Source of the DNA: Duganella callida
GTDB taxonomy: Bacteria > Pseudomonadota > Gammaproteobacteria > Burkholderiales > Burkholderiaceae_D
DNA length: 64,000 bases
Direction: 5' to 3'
NCBI RefSeq assembly: GCF_004614165.1
Contig: NZ_SPVG01000248.1
Coordinates: 17,528-81,527, forward strand
Shown: one piece after another, positions 30,801-39,550 of the stretch
Numbering within the stretch: the first letter of the stretch is position 1
How the letters are laid out: each line of letters starts with the position of its first letter
Notes under the pieces: generated by a model
What the model was told of the DNA's origin: nothing
Databases searched by the model: none
The model's input: only the letters and a program-made list of their open reading frames with translations
Position numbers and translations under genes: made by a program

Positions 30801-30926
30801 CGCCAGTTTGTATTGCCGGACTTCAGCCAAAGCTGTAGCCGGCGCAAAACCAAGCAGCGCGATGCTCGAACCCGCGATGGTCGCGCCAGTTACCCGAAGG
30901 AACTGGCGTCTGGACATCTGGTTCAT
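27855..30926 (-). CDS. fdoG: formate dehydrogenase alpha subunit, selenocysteine-containing
   Basis: One gene read through an in-frame UGA at 30338-30336: DNQARV-U-HGPTVAGLA, exactly the FdnG/FdoG active-site context. That gives 1023 codons with Sec at residue 197. The start MNQMSRRQFLRVTG is a twin-arginine signal (SRRQFLR), so the folded protein is exported to the periplasm. An N-terminal [4Fe-4S] site (CPYCSVGCGILMYG, then GTLCPKGAS) and molybdopterin domains (MGGNAAEAHP; ALGWTQH) follow. It oxidises formate and passes electrons to FdoH. A tool ignoring Sec would split it at 30336. No fdhD is visible in the window. Confidence 0.96.
30301..30338 (-). promoter_or_regulatory. SECIS element for the fdoG UGA codon
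   Basis: Directly after the UGA, a 14-base spacer is followed by GGCAGGTCTTGCC (30321-30309). This is a short stem with the conserved GGUCU apical loop, at the same distance as in E. coli fdnG/fdhF. SelB should bind it. The surrounding codons also fit the protein. Confidence 0.88.
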
Positions 30927-31000
30927 GAGAAAGCCTCTCTGTGATAGGGAAAGACGTGTCGAGTGTAGCACCATCAAAAATGATGGGGCGCAATGACACA

Positions 31001-31006
31001 TGTCAA
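31001..31006 (-). promoter_or_regulatory. possible -35 box upstream of fdoG
   Basis: A consensus TTGACA lies in the 115-base gap between the phytase gene and fdoG, about 75 bases before the fdoG ATG. The matching -10 at 17 bases (TCATTT) is poor, so this is a weak call. A small CCATCA/TGATGG hairpin is also in the gap. Confidence 0.25.
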
Positions 31007-31041
31007 TTGTTGCGTTTGCGCCAGCGCAATATCTATTGTGG

Positions 31042-32544
31042 TTATTGCTTATCGACGTCAACAACGTTAACAATTATTTTATTATAGCAACTCCTTAATA
31101 ACTTGTAGTTATAGAACTTACTATAAGTTCCCAGCCTCGCCGCCTGACAAAGGGGAGGGAAGGCTGTCTCTTTCTCGTTATACAGCATGCGCACGACAGT
31201 TTCGCCTGCTACATTTCGATACAAATCCCATTGGATATTGGCGGCCATCGGGGCCACTTCGTCGCCGCGCCAGTTGCTGTGTTGATAACTGTAGGGCAGG
31301 TGCGCCGGCAGTGGCTCCGACATGCCGCTCAGGCCGAACGCGGCGGCCAGCGGGATCACGGTCTCGGCGTGAGCGAAGCGCAGCTTGGCCGCGTGCGACA
31401 GGTCGCCGGCCGCAATGGCATCGGCTTCCTTGAAAAAGTCGGCTAGCAGGTGGCCGGCCATGCGCCAGTTGAGGTCGCCGTTTTCTGCGCGGCCCGGTCC
31501 TTTTTCATAGAACGCGATGGCGTCTTCCGTTTCGGCGTAGACGCGGGCCTGATCCGGCGCAATGTAACGGGTGAAGTCGGCTTTGAGTTCGGCCTGCATA
31601 TCGGCTGCTGCCGCGTACATTTCGTACAGCGCCAATGCGGCTTCGGTGGCGTTGACGATGTGCGTGTCGCCGTCGCCTTCCAGATGATTGGTAAATTTGC
31701 CGTCGGCGCTGGTGTAGTCGCGCGTGCCCGTATTGGCGGCGCTGCGCTGGCCGGCGTCCAGGGCCTCGATGAAGGCGGGCTTGAAGATGCCCGCCAGCGT
31801 CGTCCGCGCCGCGGCCTTCAGTCCGGGCCGGGCGTGGATGTCGGCCTCGATGGCTTTCAGCGTCTCGCTTCTGGCCCAGCGCTGATAGGCCAGACTGGCC
31901 TCATAGGTCGGCCGCAGCTGATCGGTGACCTGGTCCTGTTTGCCCAGCTTGTGGAAGTAGAGCAGAAAGCGGTCGGTGCCGGCATCGACCAACGGCTGCA
32001 GCGACGGCTGCCGCTGCACCAGCGCGCGGCTGAAGAAGTAGCCGCTGTCCACCGCACGGTCCTTGCCCGAGGTGACGACGATGATTTTGCGTCCGTCCCG
32101 CGCCGCGCTGTCGAACAGCGATGGCAGCCGCGCATACAGGCGCTGTGCCATTTGCGTATGTTCCTGCACACCCTGCAGGCTCTCGTTGCCGTAGCCCGGC
32201 TTGCTGATGCCTGCCACGCCGTAACCGAGCAAGGCGTTCGCCTTCATCATCGCTTCCAGATCGGCGCCCAGCTGTTTGCCGAGCGGCGTGAGGGCGTCTT
32301 CGCGTTGTGCCAGCCGCCAGAGGTTGTATAGCGCCAGATCGGTCTTGAAACTGCTCAGCCCTCGCGAACCGTGGCGCGCGAGGAGCTGGGTGTACACCGG
32401 CCGATAGCCGGCCGGCGGCGCCTCGTAGCTGGCGCTGTCCTGCTGCGGCTGATACGGCGTCTTGGTCTGATAATACTGCTCGCCCAAGGCGTTCGACAGC
32501 AACAGGGACAGCGCGGCGCCAGCCGCAAGGCACAGAGGTTTCAT
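31042..32544 (-). CDS. histidine acid phosphatase (MINPP-like phytase)
   Basis: 500 residues, exported (MKPLCLAAGAALSLLLSNALG). The catalytic RHGSRG near residue 58 holds the phosphohistidine, and the distal proton donor lies in FAHAETVIPL, where HAE replaces the HD of AppA-type enzymes. HAE is characteristic of multiple inositol-polyphosphate phosphatases. Expected reaction: stepwise removal of phosphate from phytate in the periplasm or outside. It starts 3 bases after the stop of a TonB-dependent receptor gene, so the two form an operon. The substrate is inferred from family. Confidence 0.8.
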   Translation of the reverse strand: MKPLCLAAGAALSLLLSNALGEQYYQTKTPYQPQQDSASYEAPPAGYRPVYTQLLARHGSRGLSSFKTDLALYNLWRLAQREDALTPLGKQLGADLEAMMKANALLGYGVAGISKPGYGNESLQGVQEHTQMAQRLYARLPSLFDSAARDGRKIIVVTSGKDRAVDSGYFFSRALVQRQPSLQPLVDAGTDRFLLYFHKLGKQDQVTDQLRPTYEASLAYQRWARSETLKAIEADIHARPGLKAAARTTLAGIFKPAFIEALDAGQRSAANTGTRDYTSADGKFTNHLEGDGDTHIVNATEAALALYEMYAAAADMQAELKADFTRYIAPDQARVYAETEDAIAFYEKGPGRAENGDLNWRMAGHLLADFFKEADAIAAGDLSHAAKLRFAHAETVIPLAAAFGLSGMSEPLPAHLPYSYQHSNWRGDEVAPMAANIQWDLYRNVAGETVVRMLYNEKETAFPPLCQAARLGTYSKFYNYKLLRSCYNKIIVNVVDVDKQ

Positions 32545-32547
32545 ACC

Positions 32548-34656
32548 TTAGAAGTCTACGCGAACATTCACGCTGGCGGTGCGCGGCGAGCCGATGTTCA
32601 GGTAGTTCTCCTGATAGTAAGTCCAGTACTTGCGGTTGGCGATGTTGGAGATGTTCGCGCGCACGCTGACCATCTTGCCCAAGTAGCGGTGACGGTAATT
32701 GAAACCGGCGTCGAACAGGGTGTACGCCGGCAGCGTGTTGGCATTGGCCGCATCCATCGCCAGTTCGCCCAGATACTGGGTGCCGGCGTGCAGCGCCAGG
32801 CCGGGCAGCACTTCGCGCCAGGTGGCCTGCACCGACAGCTGGCGGCGCGGCGCGCCCACGGCGCGTTTGCCGCTGTAGCCCGGCGCCGCGTCTTCCAGCG
32901 TCGCGCGCAGGAACATCGCGCCTCCTTCGATCGACAGGTTTTTCGCCGCCTGCACCACGGTGTTGAACTCCACGCCTTCGTACTTGGTCTGGCCGTCCGA
33001 CACGTACACGTTGGCGGCGTTGGTGTACTGCGCACCGCGTTCGATGTGGAACAGGGCGGCGGTGGCGTTCCACCAGCTGCGCTCCGTCTTGACGCCGACT
33101 TCCGACTGCTTGCTCTTGATCGGCGCGAACACCTGGTTGGCGTTGACGGTGGAGGTCGGCGCGGTGGCTGCCTGTTCCAGCGCCTCCACGTAGCTGGCGT
33201 ACAGCGTGGTGTCGGCGGCCGGCTTATACATCAGCGCCACGGTCGGCGTGGTCTTGTTGGCCGGGTAGCTGGCGGTGACGGCGCCCTTGGCCGAAAACGC
33301 GGTATCGACAAACCGGGTGTAGCGCAGGCCGCCGAGCACCGACCAGTTTTCGTTCAGCCTGACGGTGTCGCTGGCGAAGGCGGCTTCCTGTCGCGTGGCT
33401 TCATCGCGGTAAGTGCCGCCGCTGTAGTTGATGTTCCAGACGTTCAGGATGTTCGGCGCGTAAAGGTTGCCGGTGCCGATGTAAGTCTTGGGCGTAGTGA
33501 CCGACGACGTCGATTCCAGATTCTGCGACATCAGGCCGAAGATCGCTTCGTGCGTCAGGCCGGCGGTATCAAACGTGCCGTTGATGCTGGCCTGGGTTTG
33601 TTCGAAGCGGTAGCCGTGCAGTTCCGAGGTCACGCGGTCGCGGTAGTCGCCGTTGTTGGCGGTGATGTAGTACTGGTCCTTCTTGTACACACGGGTCGAA
33701 TCCGAGGTGCGGTAGGAGGCATTGACCGTCCACTCCGGATTCAAACGGTATTCGATGCCGGCGGTGGCCAGCGTGTATTCGACGTCGCTGCCGGCGCCGA
33801 TGCTATTCAGCTTGCTGTCGCCGGCGATCGGCGCCGGCACCTTGAAGTTCGGCGCGATGATGATGTCCGTGCCACCGACGCTGTTGCGGCGCTGGTAGAT
33901 GCTGTCGTAGGTCAGCGCCAGATCCTTGGTCACGCGCCATTCCAGATTCACGGCGGCGGCGTTGCGCTTGATCGAACCGCTTTCTTCCTGCAGGTTGCCG
34001 TCTTCGTGCAGCAGGTTGAGACGGTAGCCGAAGCCGCCTTCCTCGCCCAGGCGACCACCCATGTCGATGTGTTCCTTGATCGCGCCGCCTTCCTGATAAC
34101 CCAGCGCCGCGCTGAAGCTCGGGCTGGTGGTCGGGCGCTTGCTGACGTAGTTGACGATGCCGCCCGGCGAACCGAAGCCGTACATATAACCGGTGAGGCC
34201 CTTCATCACCTCCACCGATTCGAACATCTCCAGCGGCATCTCGGTGCCGCGGTTGACGTTGGCCAGGCCGTTGACCTTGTAGCCGTTCAGGTCATCCAGG
34301 CGCAGGCCGCGCATCTGGATGGTGGCTGGGTGAGTGGAGATGGGCGGCGAGATGGCGGTGACGGAAGCGTCGTATTTGAGGACTTCGGAAATGCTGGTGG
34401 CCAGACGGTCTTCGATCTCGTCGCTGGAAACGGCCTTGGTGGAGAAGGGCGTATCGAGTTCCGACTTGCGTCCCAGTGCGCCGCTGCTGACGCTGTCGCC
34501 GAGTTTTTTCTTTTCGACGCTGGCCTTGACTTCAACGGTGGACAGGGCGCCGCCGAGGTCTTCCGCCGCCATGGCGGAGACATGAAGCGCGCACAGGCCG
34601 GCGGCGGCCAGTGCGAGGTGCAGGCGGGAAGGAACGAAAACAGTTTTCGAGGACAT
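32548..34656 (-). CDS. TonB-dependent receptor (siderophore-receptor type)
   Basis: 702 residues. Signal peptide to about AMA (residue 30), then the plug domain: SVSSDEIEDRL-like TonB-proximal region, IQMRGLRLDDLNGYKVNG, and VEVMKGLTGYMYGFGSPGGIVNYVSKRP. A 22-strand barrel ends with NVRVDF. The architecture is that of TIGR01783-like siderophore receptors, but the partner gene is a phytase, so inositol phosphate or iron-phytate is a possible ligand. It lies 100 bases downstream of the kinase gene of the mannan operon on the same strand; a separate promoter was not identified. Confidence 0.88.
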   Translation of the reverse strand: MSSKTVFVPSRLHLALAAAGLCALHVSAMAAEDLGGALSTVEVKASVEKKKLGDSVSSGALGRKSELDTPFSTKAVSSDEIEDRLATSISEVLKYDASVTAISPPISTHPATIQMRGLRLDDLNGYKVNGLANVNRGTEMPLEMFESVEVMKGLTGYMYGFGSPGGIVNYVSKRPTTSPSFSAALGYQEGGAIKEHIDMGGRLGEEGGFGYRLNLLHEDGNLQEESGSIKRNAAAVNLEWRVTKDLALTYDSIYQRRNSVGGTDIIIAPNFKVPAPIAGDSKLNSIGAGSDVEYTLATAGIEYRLNPEWTVNASYRTSDSTRVYKKDQYYITANNGDYRDRVTSELHGYRFEQTQASINGTFDTAGLTHEAIFGLMSQNLESTSSVTTPKTYIGTGNLYAPNILNVWNINYSGGTYRDEATRQEAAFASDTVRLNENWSVLGGLRYTRFVDTAFSAKGAVTASYPANKTTPTVALMYKPAADTTLYASYVEALEQAATAPTSTVNANQVFAPIKSKQSEVGVKTERSWWNATAALFHIERGAQYTNAANVYVSDGQTKYEGVEFNTVVQAAKNLSIEGGAMFLRATLEDAAPGYSGKRAVGAPRRQLSVQATWREVLPGLALHAGTQYLGELAMDAANANTLPAYTLFDAGFNYRHRYLGKMVSVRANISNIANRKYWTYYQENYLNIGSPRTASVNVRVDF

Positions 34657-34756
34657 GAAGAACCTGAAGAGAGTTGGACATAAAGCCCGCTATCGTAGTG
34701 GGCGCATATGACGCCCTGATGACGAAGCGACCCTGTCTTCTTCAGGTTCAATCGAT

Positions 34757-35662
34757 TTACAACAGCTTTTCGATATCGCTCAGCGATGGCGGCGTTGCGC
34801 CCTGCGCCATGCAGGCGGCGGCACCGGCGGCCACCGAAAAGCGCAGATGGTCGAGCGGCGCGGCGTCCGCGCGGTGCATCATGCTCCAGGCCAGCGCGGC
34901 GATGCTGGCGTCCCCGGCGCCGACGGTATCGACCACCAGCACCTGCGCCGCCGGCAGGTTCCACTCCTGATCGCCGATGTGCAGCGACGCGCCATCGCCG
35001 CCCTTGGTGTACAGACAGGCCGCGCCCGGATTCCAGCCGCGCAGCGTGGCGAAGGCGCCGGCGATATCGTCGGTACGGAACAGTCCCGCCAGATCTTCTT
35101 CCGACACCTTGATCACGTCCGCCAGCTCGGTCATGCGGCGCAAGGTGGCGTCGTAGCTGGCATCCATCAGCAGGCGGTAATTCGGATCGTAGCTGATGCG
35201 CACGCCGCGCTGCTTCAGACGCTCCGCCAGCGCGATCAGCTTGCCGGCCAGCGGCTGGCGCGCCAGACTGATACCGCCGAAATGCACCCAGCGGCAATGC
35301 GCCTCCCAGCCGTCCGGCAATTGCGCCGCGTCGAACTGCAGGTCGGCGCTATTCTCGCCGATGAAGAAATAGGCCGGAGGATCGGTACGGTGCACGATGG
35401 CCAGCAGTGGCGCATGATCGCAGCGCTGCAAAAAGCGCAGATCGAGGCGTGCCGCCTCGCTGGCCTGCCACAGCGCGTCGCCGAACACGTCGCGGCTGAT
35501 GGCGCCGGCGAAGGCGGTCGGCTCGTCCAGTTTTGCCATGGCGCGCGCCACGTTCCAGGTCGAGCCACCGACCTGGCTGAGCCAGTGCTGCCGGTCCGGC
35601 CCCTGCACGATCATGTCGGTCAGCGCCTCGCCCGCGGCGACGAAGGTGGGAAAGCCAGCCAT
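34757..35662 (-). CDS. PfkB-family carbohydrate kinase (fructokinase-like)
   Basis: 301 residues. Motif 1 in VGGSTWNVARAMAKL and motif 2 DTVGAGDASIAAL, with catalytic Asp in GAGD, are intact. The overall pattern resembles fructokinases (FVAAGEALTDMI at the N-terminus). In context, an AGE-family epimerase would turn mannose into fructose and this kinase would make fructose 6-phosphate. The ATG follows the epimerase stop by one base, so the genes are co-translated. Mannokinase activity is an alternative. Confidence 0.85.
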   Translation of the reverse strand: MAGFPTFVAAGEALTDMIVQGPDRQHWLSQVGGSTWNVARAMAKLDEPTAFAGAISRDVFGDALWQASEAARLDLRFLQRCDHAPLLAIVHRTDPPAYFFIGENSADLQFDAAQLPDGWEAHCRWVHFGGISLARQPLAGKLIALAERLKQRGVRISYDPNYRLLMDASYDATLRRMTELADVIKVSEEDLAGLFRTDDIAGAFATLRGWNPGAACLYTKGGDGASLHIGDQEWNLPAAQVLVVDTVGAGDASIAALAWSMMHRADAAPLDHLRFSVAAGAAACMAQGATPPSLSDIEKLL

Positions 35663-35663
35663 A

Positions 35664-36875
35664 TCAATCCTTCTTCAACACGTTCAGCACTTCATAGCAG
35701 GCGCCCATGGTGTGGTAGTCCACCTTGCCGGCCGGGCTTTTCTCGTCGGTCAGCTTGCTGTTGTCGGCGCCGAGGATGCGGTACCAGGCGCCATAACGAT
35801 GGTCGACGAAATGCTCCCAGCTGTAACCCCAGATCTTGTCGTACCAGGTCCAGTAGCGCGCTTCGCCGGTGCGGGCGGCCAGCAGGGCGGCGGTGGCCAG
35901 GCTTTCCGCCTGCACCCAGAAGTATTTGAGATCGTCGCAGATGCTGCCGTCGGGGGCGAAGCCGTAGTAGATGCCGCCGTGTTCATGGTCCCAGGCCTTG
36001 GCCAGCGCCGCATCGAACAGCTCCACAGCGCGCGGCAGCAGCCAGTTCGGATTCAGCGACAGGTGCGGCGCGTGACGCTCAAGCAGCAGCAGCAGCTTGG
36101 CCCACTCGGTGAGGTGGCCGGGCTGATAGCCCCATGGACGGAAGATGTTGGACTTGTTGTGACGGTTGTATTCCGCATCCACCGACCAGTCGGAATGATA
36201 GTGTTCCCACACCATGTTGTCGGCCAGCGAAGCCTGACGGATGGTGATGTTGTGCGCCAGCGTTTCCGCGCGCAGCAGATAATCGCGCTTGCCGGTGGCT
36301 TCGAAGGCGGCGATCAGGGCTTCGCAGGCGTGCATGTTGGCGTTCTGGCCGCGATAGCTGTCGAGGATCGACCAATCGGCGCTGGCCTCGTCGGCGTACA
36401 GACCGTATTCAGGCTCCCAGAAGCGCTTCTCCATCAATTCGAAGGTCTCGGCAATCCAGTCGGCGGCCTGGGTCTCACCGGCCATCAGCGCATGGCTGTA
36501 GGCCAGCAGCACGAAGGCCAGGCCGTAGCAGTGATTGGTGCCGTCGATGACGGTGCGTACTCCATCCTTCCATTCCAGCTGCCAGGCGTAGCCGCCGGTG
36601 TGCGGATTGCGGTGCGTCTCGCGCAGGAAGGATAGCGCGTGGCGCAGGCGCTGGCGGTCTTCCGTATCCCCGAATTGCCGCCACGCCATCGCGTAATTGA
36701 AAACGAAGCGCGTGCTGCTGACCAGATGGCGGGTATGCGCATCGTAGACCGTACCGTCGTCCTTATAGAAGTGGTACAAGCCGCCCGTCGGGTCGATGCA
36801 GCGGCTGTCGTAAAACTGCTTGGTGTGGCGGATGTGGTTCAGCATGGTGGTGCGGGAGCGGAAGTCAGGGGCCAT
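35664..36875 (-). CDS. AGE-family epimerase/isomerase (mannose isomerase-like)
   Basis: 403 residues of the (alpha/alpha)6-barrel N-acylglucosamine 2-epimerase family. Characteristic segments include PTGGLYHFYKDDG, NYAMAWRQFG, GYAWQLEWKDG, CYGLAFVLLAYSHAL, PWGYQPGHLTEWAKLLL and DHEHGGIYYG. The conserved His residues expected for catalysis lie in PGHLTEW and DHEHGG. In mannan loci these enzymes interconvert free mannose and fructose, or act on mannobiose; the adjacent fructokinase favours the first. Start at 36875, two bases after the LacI stop; ATG 36845 is an alternative. Confidence 0.85.
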   Translation of the reverse strand: MAPDFRSRTTMLNHIRHTKQFYDSRCIDPTGGLYHFYKDDGTVYDAHTRHLVSSTRFVFNYAMAWRQFGDTEDRQRLRHALSFLRETHRNPHTGGYAWQLEWKDGVRTVIDGTNHCYGLAFVLLAYSHALMAGETQAADWIAETFELMEKRFWEPEYGLYADEASADWSILDSYRGQNANMHACEALIAAFEATGKRDYLLRAETLAHNITIRQASLADNMVWEHYHSDWSVDAEYNRHNKSNIFRPWGYQPGHLTEWAKLLLLLERHAPHLSLNPNWLLPRAVELFDAALAKAWDHEHGGIYYGFAPDGSICDDLKYFWVQAESLATAALLAARTGEARYWTWYDKIWGYSWEHFVDHRYGAWYRILGADNSKLTDEKSPAGKVDYHTMGACYEVLNVLKKD

Positions 36876-36877
36876 TA

Positions 36878-37906
36878 TCAGGTCCGTTTGAAAGTTACCA
36901 GGTTTTTAGGTCGCCAGCCGTCCATGACAGTGCTGGCGCGTACGATTAATTCGACCGGCGCAGTCTTCTCCACCGGTACGTCATGCGGGCCGTTGAGCAG
37001 CATATCCACGCCCAACTCGCCCAAAGCCTTCTTGTCGATGCGCAGCGTGGTGAGCGGGCGGTGTCCCAGCACGGCGGTCGAGATATCGTCGAAGCCGACG
37101 ATCGCCACATCGTGCGGCACCTTCAGGCCTTTCGACAGACAGCAGCGCATGGCCACCAGCGCAGCGCTGTCGTTGTAGCAGAACACCGCATCGGGCGGAT
37201 GCGGCAGATTCAATAACTGCTCCATCGCTTCCCAGGCGCCGGACTCCAGGTCGACGCCATCGGGCAGACAGGCTTCCAGGCGCGGATCGGCGAGGATGCC
37301 CTCCTCGAACAGCGCCTGGCGATAGCCGCGCGCGCGCTCGCGGATGCTGTAGTGCGCCAGCGGCCCGGAGATGAAACCGACGCGCGTGCGGCCGGTGTCG
37401 ATCAAATGCTTGGTGGCCAGGTAGCCGCCCATCATATTGTCCGGATTGACCGAGCTGTAACCGCGCAGCTTCATATCGATCAGCACCAGCTGCTTGCCGG
37501 TGGAGCGCAACGCGCTGAGCGTCTCCGGCTCGAAGAAACCGGCGCAGACGATACCGTCCGGCGCGTGCATGCGGATCTGATCGATCAGGCCATCGGCCGG
37601 GCCGACCGCCATGAAAGACAGCACGATACCCTGCTTGCGGCAGGCTTCCTCGGCGCCGTGCAGCACGGGAGAATAGAACGGACTGCTGGCCGCCGTATTG
37701 TGCTGGCGATGCAGCAGGAAAGTCAGGCGGCGCAGACGTTTCGGGCGCAGTTTCTGAAAATCGTAGCCCAGGTCGCGGGCCGTTTCCAGCACCATCTGGC
37801 GCGTTGTTTCGGTAAGTCCCGGCTCATTTTTCAAAGCCCGTGAAATCGTCCCCGCCGATACGCCGGCGACCCGGGCGATATCCCTGATCGTGACATTCGT
37901 GCTCAA
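36878..37906 (-). CDS. LacI-family transcriptional regulator of the mannan locus
   Basis: 342 residues. N-terminal helix-turn-helix and hinge: TIRDIARVAGVSAGTISRAL with ETARDLGYDF. The periplasmic-binding-like effector domain contains DAVFCYNDSAALVAMR and VAIVGFDDISTA. It probably represses its own operon and the divergent GH5/GH2 operon until a mannose-derived sugar binds. Two copies of a 25-bp motif lie in the divergent promoter region, and a third lies 11 kb away before transport genes. Confidence 0.9.
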   Translation of the reverse strand: MSTNVTIRDIARVAGVSAGTISRALKNEPGLTETTRQMVLETARDLGYDFQKLRPKRLRRLTFLLHRQHNTAASSPFYSPVLHGAEEACRKQGIVLSFMAVGPADGLIDQIRMHAPDGIVCAGFFEPETLSALRSTGKQLVLIDMKLRGYSSVNPDNMMGGYLATKHLIDTGRTRVGFISGPLAHYSIRERARGYRQALFEEGILADPRLEACLPDGVDLESGAWEAMEQLLNLPHPPDAVFCYNDSAALVAMRCCLSKGLKVPHDVAIVGFDDISTAVLGHRPLTTLRIDKKALGELGVDMLLNGPHDVPVEKTAPVELIVRASTVMDGWRPKNLVTFKRT

Positions 37907-37982
37907 TCCTGGTCTCCTTTATTGTGGTGGCAGTCTTGCATAAGCGTCTACAGCCGGTCAAACGGCACCTGAAATTTGGCAG

Positions 37983-38007
37983 GCAGTTTAGCGCAATTTA
38001 CTAAACA
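37983..38007 (+). promoter_or_regulatory. putative LacI operator, copy 1
   Basis: GCAGTTTA-N9-ACTAAACA, 76 bases upstream of the lacI-type start. GTTTA and TAAAC are inverted halves. Same sequence and spacing occur at 38118-38142 (inverted) and 49005-49029. Confidence 0.6.
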
Positions 38008-38026
38008 AGCTCTCGCTGCCTTGAAG

Positions 38027-38114
38027 TCGGGGGCAGAGCCGACATTCGGACACGAGCTCTGCCGTTGCTCCGCCTGGGGTTGATGCCGTGTCCGAAGGTC
38101 GGCTCCGACCCCGA
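38027..38114. repeat. imperfect inverted repeat between the two operator copies
   Basis: Arms 38027-38054 and 38087-38114 pair with three mismatches over 28 bases. The left arm reads TCGGGGGCAGAGCCGACATT at its start. The CAGAGCCGACATTCGGACA core is identical to that of the element at 63948, so it is a REP-like family member sitting in the divergent promoter region. Confidence 0.8.
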
Positions 38115-38117
38115 TCG

Positions 38118-38142
38118 TGTTTAGTGAAGATGGCTAAACTGC
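38118..38142 (-). promoter_or_regulatory. putative LacI operator, copy 2
   Basis: On the minus strand GCAGTTTA-N9-ACTAAACA (38142 to 38118), ending 77 bases before the GH5 start. Mirror image of copy 1, which suits co-regulation of the divergent operons. Confidence 0.6.
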
Positions 38143-38218
38143 GACCGAATTGCGCTTGTTGTTTGACCGCCCGCCGGCACCCATGCAGAATCGTTTCAAT
38201 AACTACAAGGAGTGAGAC

Positions 38219-39541
38219 GTGAATAAACTGGTTAAATTCTGTGCCGCGGCGCTGATGGTCAGCGCCTGCGGCATGGTTGAGGCGGCACCGGCGGCCAATA
38301 ACGATTTCGTGACTGTGAAGGACAGCCACTTCGTGCGCAAGGGCCGGGCGTATTACATCGCCGGTGCGAATTTCTGGTACGGCGGCTATCTGGGTGCGGC
38401 CAATAGTGTCGGCGACCGCGCGCGTCTGATGAAGGAGCTCGATAACATGCGCGCGCTGGGCATCAACAACCTGCGTGTGCTGGCGGTGTCCGAAAAAACC
38501 GAGATGAAAAGCGCGGTGCGCCCGGCCACCACGTCCGCACCCGGCCAGTATGACGAGGAACTGCTCGCGGGGCTGGACTTCCTGATGGCGGAAGTGGCCA
38601 AGCGCGACATGACGGTGGTGATCTACCTGAACAATTTCTGGCAGTGGTCGGGCGGGATGACGCAGTACCTGAACTGGTTCGAAGGCACGCCGGCACTGGA
38701 CCCGAACGTGACCAAGGATTACGACACCTACATGCAGAAGACGGCTGGCTTCTACCGCAATGCCGCGGCGCAGACCGAATACCGCAATGTGATCGCGAAA
38801 ATCGTCAAGCGCGTGAACACCGTCACCGGCAAGCCGTACAGCGACGATGCGCACATCCTGTCCTGGCAGTTGGCGAACGAGCCGCGCCCCGGCAACGGCA
38901 AAGCGACGCCGGAGGAAAAGGCTGTGTACGTCAAGTGGATCGACGAGGTGGCCGGCTATATCCACAGCCTGGACAAAAATCACCTGGTCAGCAGCGGCAG
39001 CGAAGGGCTGGCCGGCTCGGCGCATGACGCGCAGCTGTATCTCGATGCGCACCGTACCAAAAACATCGATTACCTGACCTATCACCTGTGGCCGAAGAAC
39101 TGGGGCTGGTTCGATTCGAACAATCCGTCCGGCAGCTGGGACAACGCCATCGGCAAGAGCCGCGATTATCTGAACTCGCACATCGAACTGGCCAAAAAGC
39201 TGGGCAAGCCCATCGTGCTGGAGGAATTTGGCCTGGACCGCGACGGCCCTTCGTTCAGCATCAAGGCCAGCACCAGATTGCGTGACCGCTTCTATCGCGA
39301 GGTATTCGACATCATCGCCACCCGCGCAGGCAAGGGCGATCCGATCGCCGGCTTCAATTTCTGGGCCTGGGGCGGCATGGGACGCGCGGCCAATGCGGAC
39401 TTCTGGTGGAAGCCGGGGAACGATTTTGTAGGCGATCCGCCGCAGGAAGAGCAGGGCCTGTACTCGGTGTTCGATTCCGATGTCAGCTCGCTGCTGCTGA
39501 TCAAGGAGTATGCGGACCGCCTGCACGCGATCAAGCGCTAA
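38219..39541 (+). CDS. GH5 endo-beta-1,4-mannanase
   Basis: 440 residues, exported (MNKLVKFCAAALMVSACGMVEA; the internal SACG could be a lipobox). A GH5 barrel with acid/base Glu221 in QLANEPRPGN and nucleophile in IVLEEFGLD (Glu336 likely). The layout YYIAGANFWYG, LGINNLRVLAVSE, VIYLNNFWQWSGG and YHLWPKNWGWF is that of the mannanase subfamily GH5_7. It would cut mannan or glucomannan outside the inner membrane. Start is GTG at 38219 behind AAGGAG. The next gene begins 9 bases after its stop. Confidence 0.88.
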   Translation: MNKLVKFCAAALMVSACGMVEAAPAANNDFVTVKDSHFVRKGRAYYIAGANFWYGGYLGAANSVGDRARLMKELDNMRALGINNLRVLAVSEKTEMKSAVRPATTSAPGQYDEELLAGLDFLMAEVAKRDMTVVIYLNNFWQWSGGMTQYLNWFEGTPALDPNVTKDYDTYMQKTAGFYRNAAAQTEYRNVIAKIVKRVNTVTGKPYSDDAHILSWQLANEPRPGNGKATPEEKAVYVKWIDEVAGYIHSLDKNHLVSSGSEGLAGSAHDAQLYLDAHRTKNIDYLTYHLWPKNWGWFDSNNPSGSWDNAIGKSRDYLNSHIELAKKLGKPIVLEEFGLDRDGPSFSIKASTRLRDRFYREVFDIIATRAGKGDPIAGFNFWAWGGMGRAANADFWWKPGNDFVGDPPQEEQGLYSVFDSDVSSLLLIKEYADRLHAIKR

Positions 39542-39550
39542 GGGGGACAT

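Noticed and set aside
27996-30944. 982-codon plus-strand open frame opposite fdoG
   Set aside because: Composition is the Arg/Val/His/Gln-rich mix of an antisense frame in GC-rich DNA; no family motif, and the minus strand encodes a certain protein.
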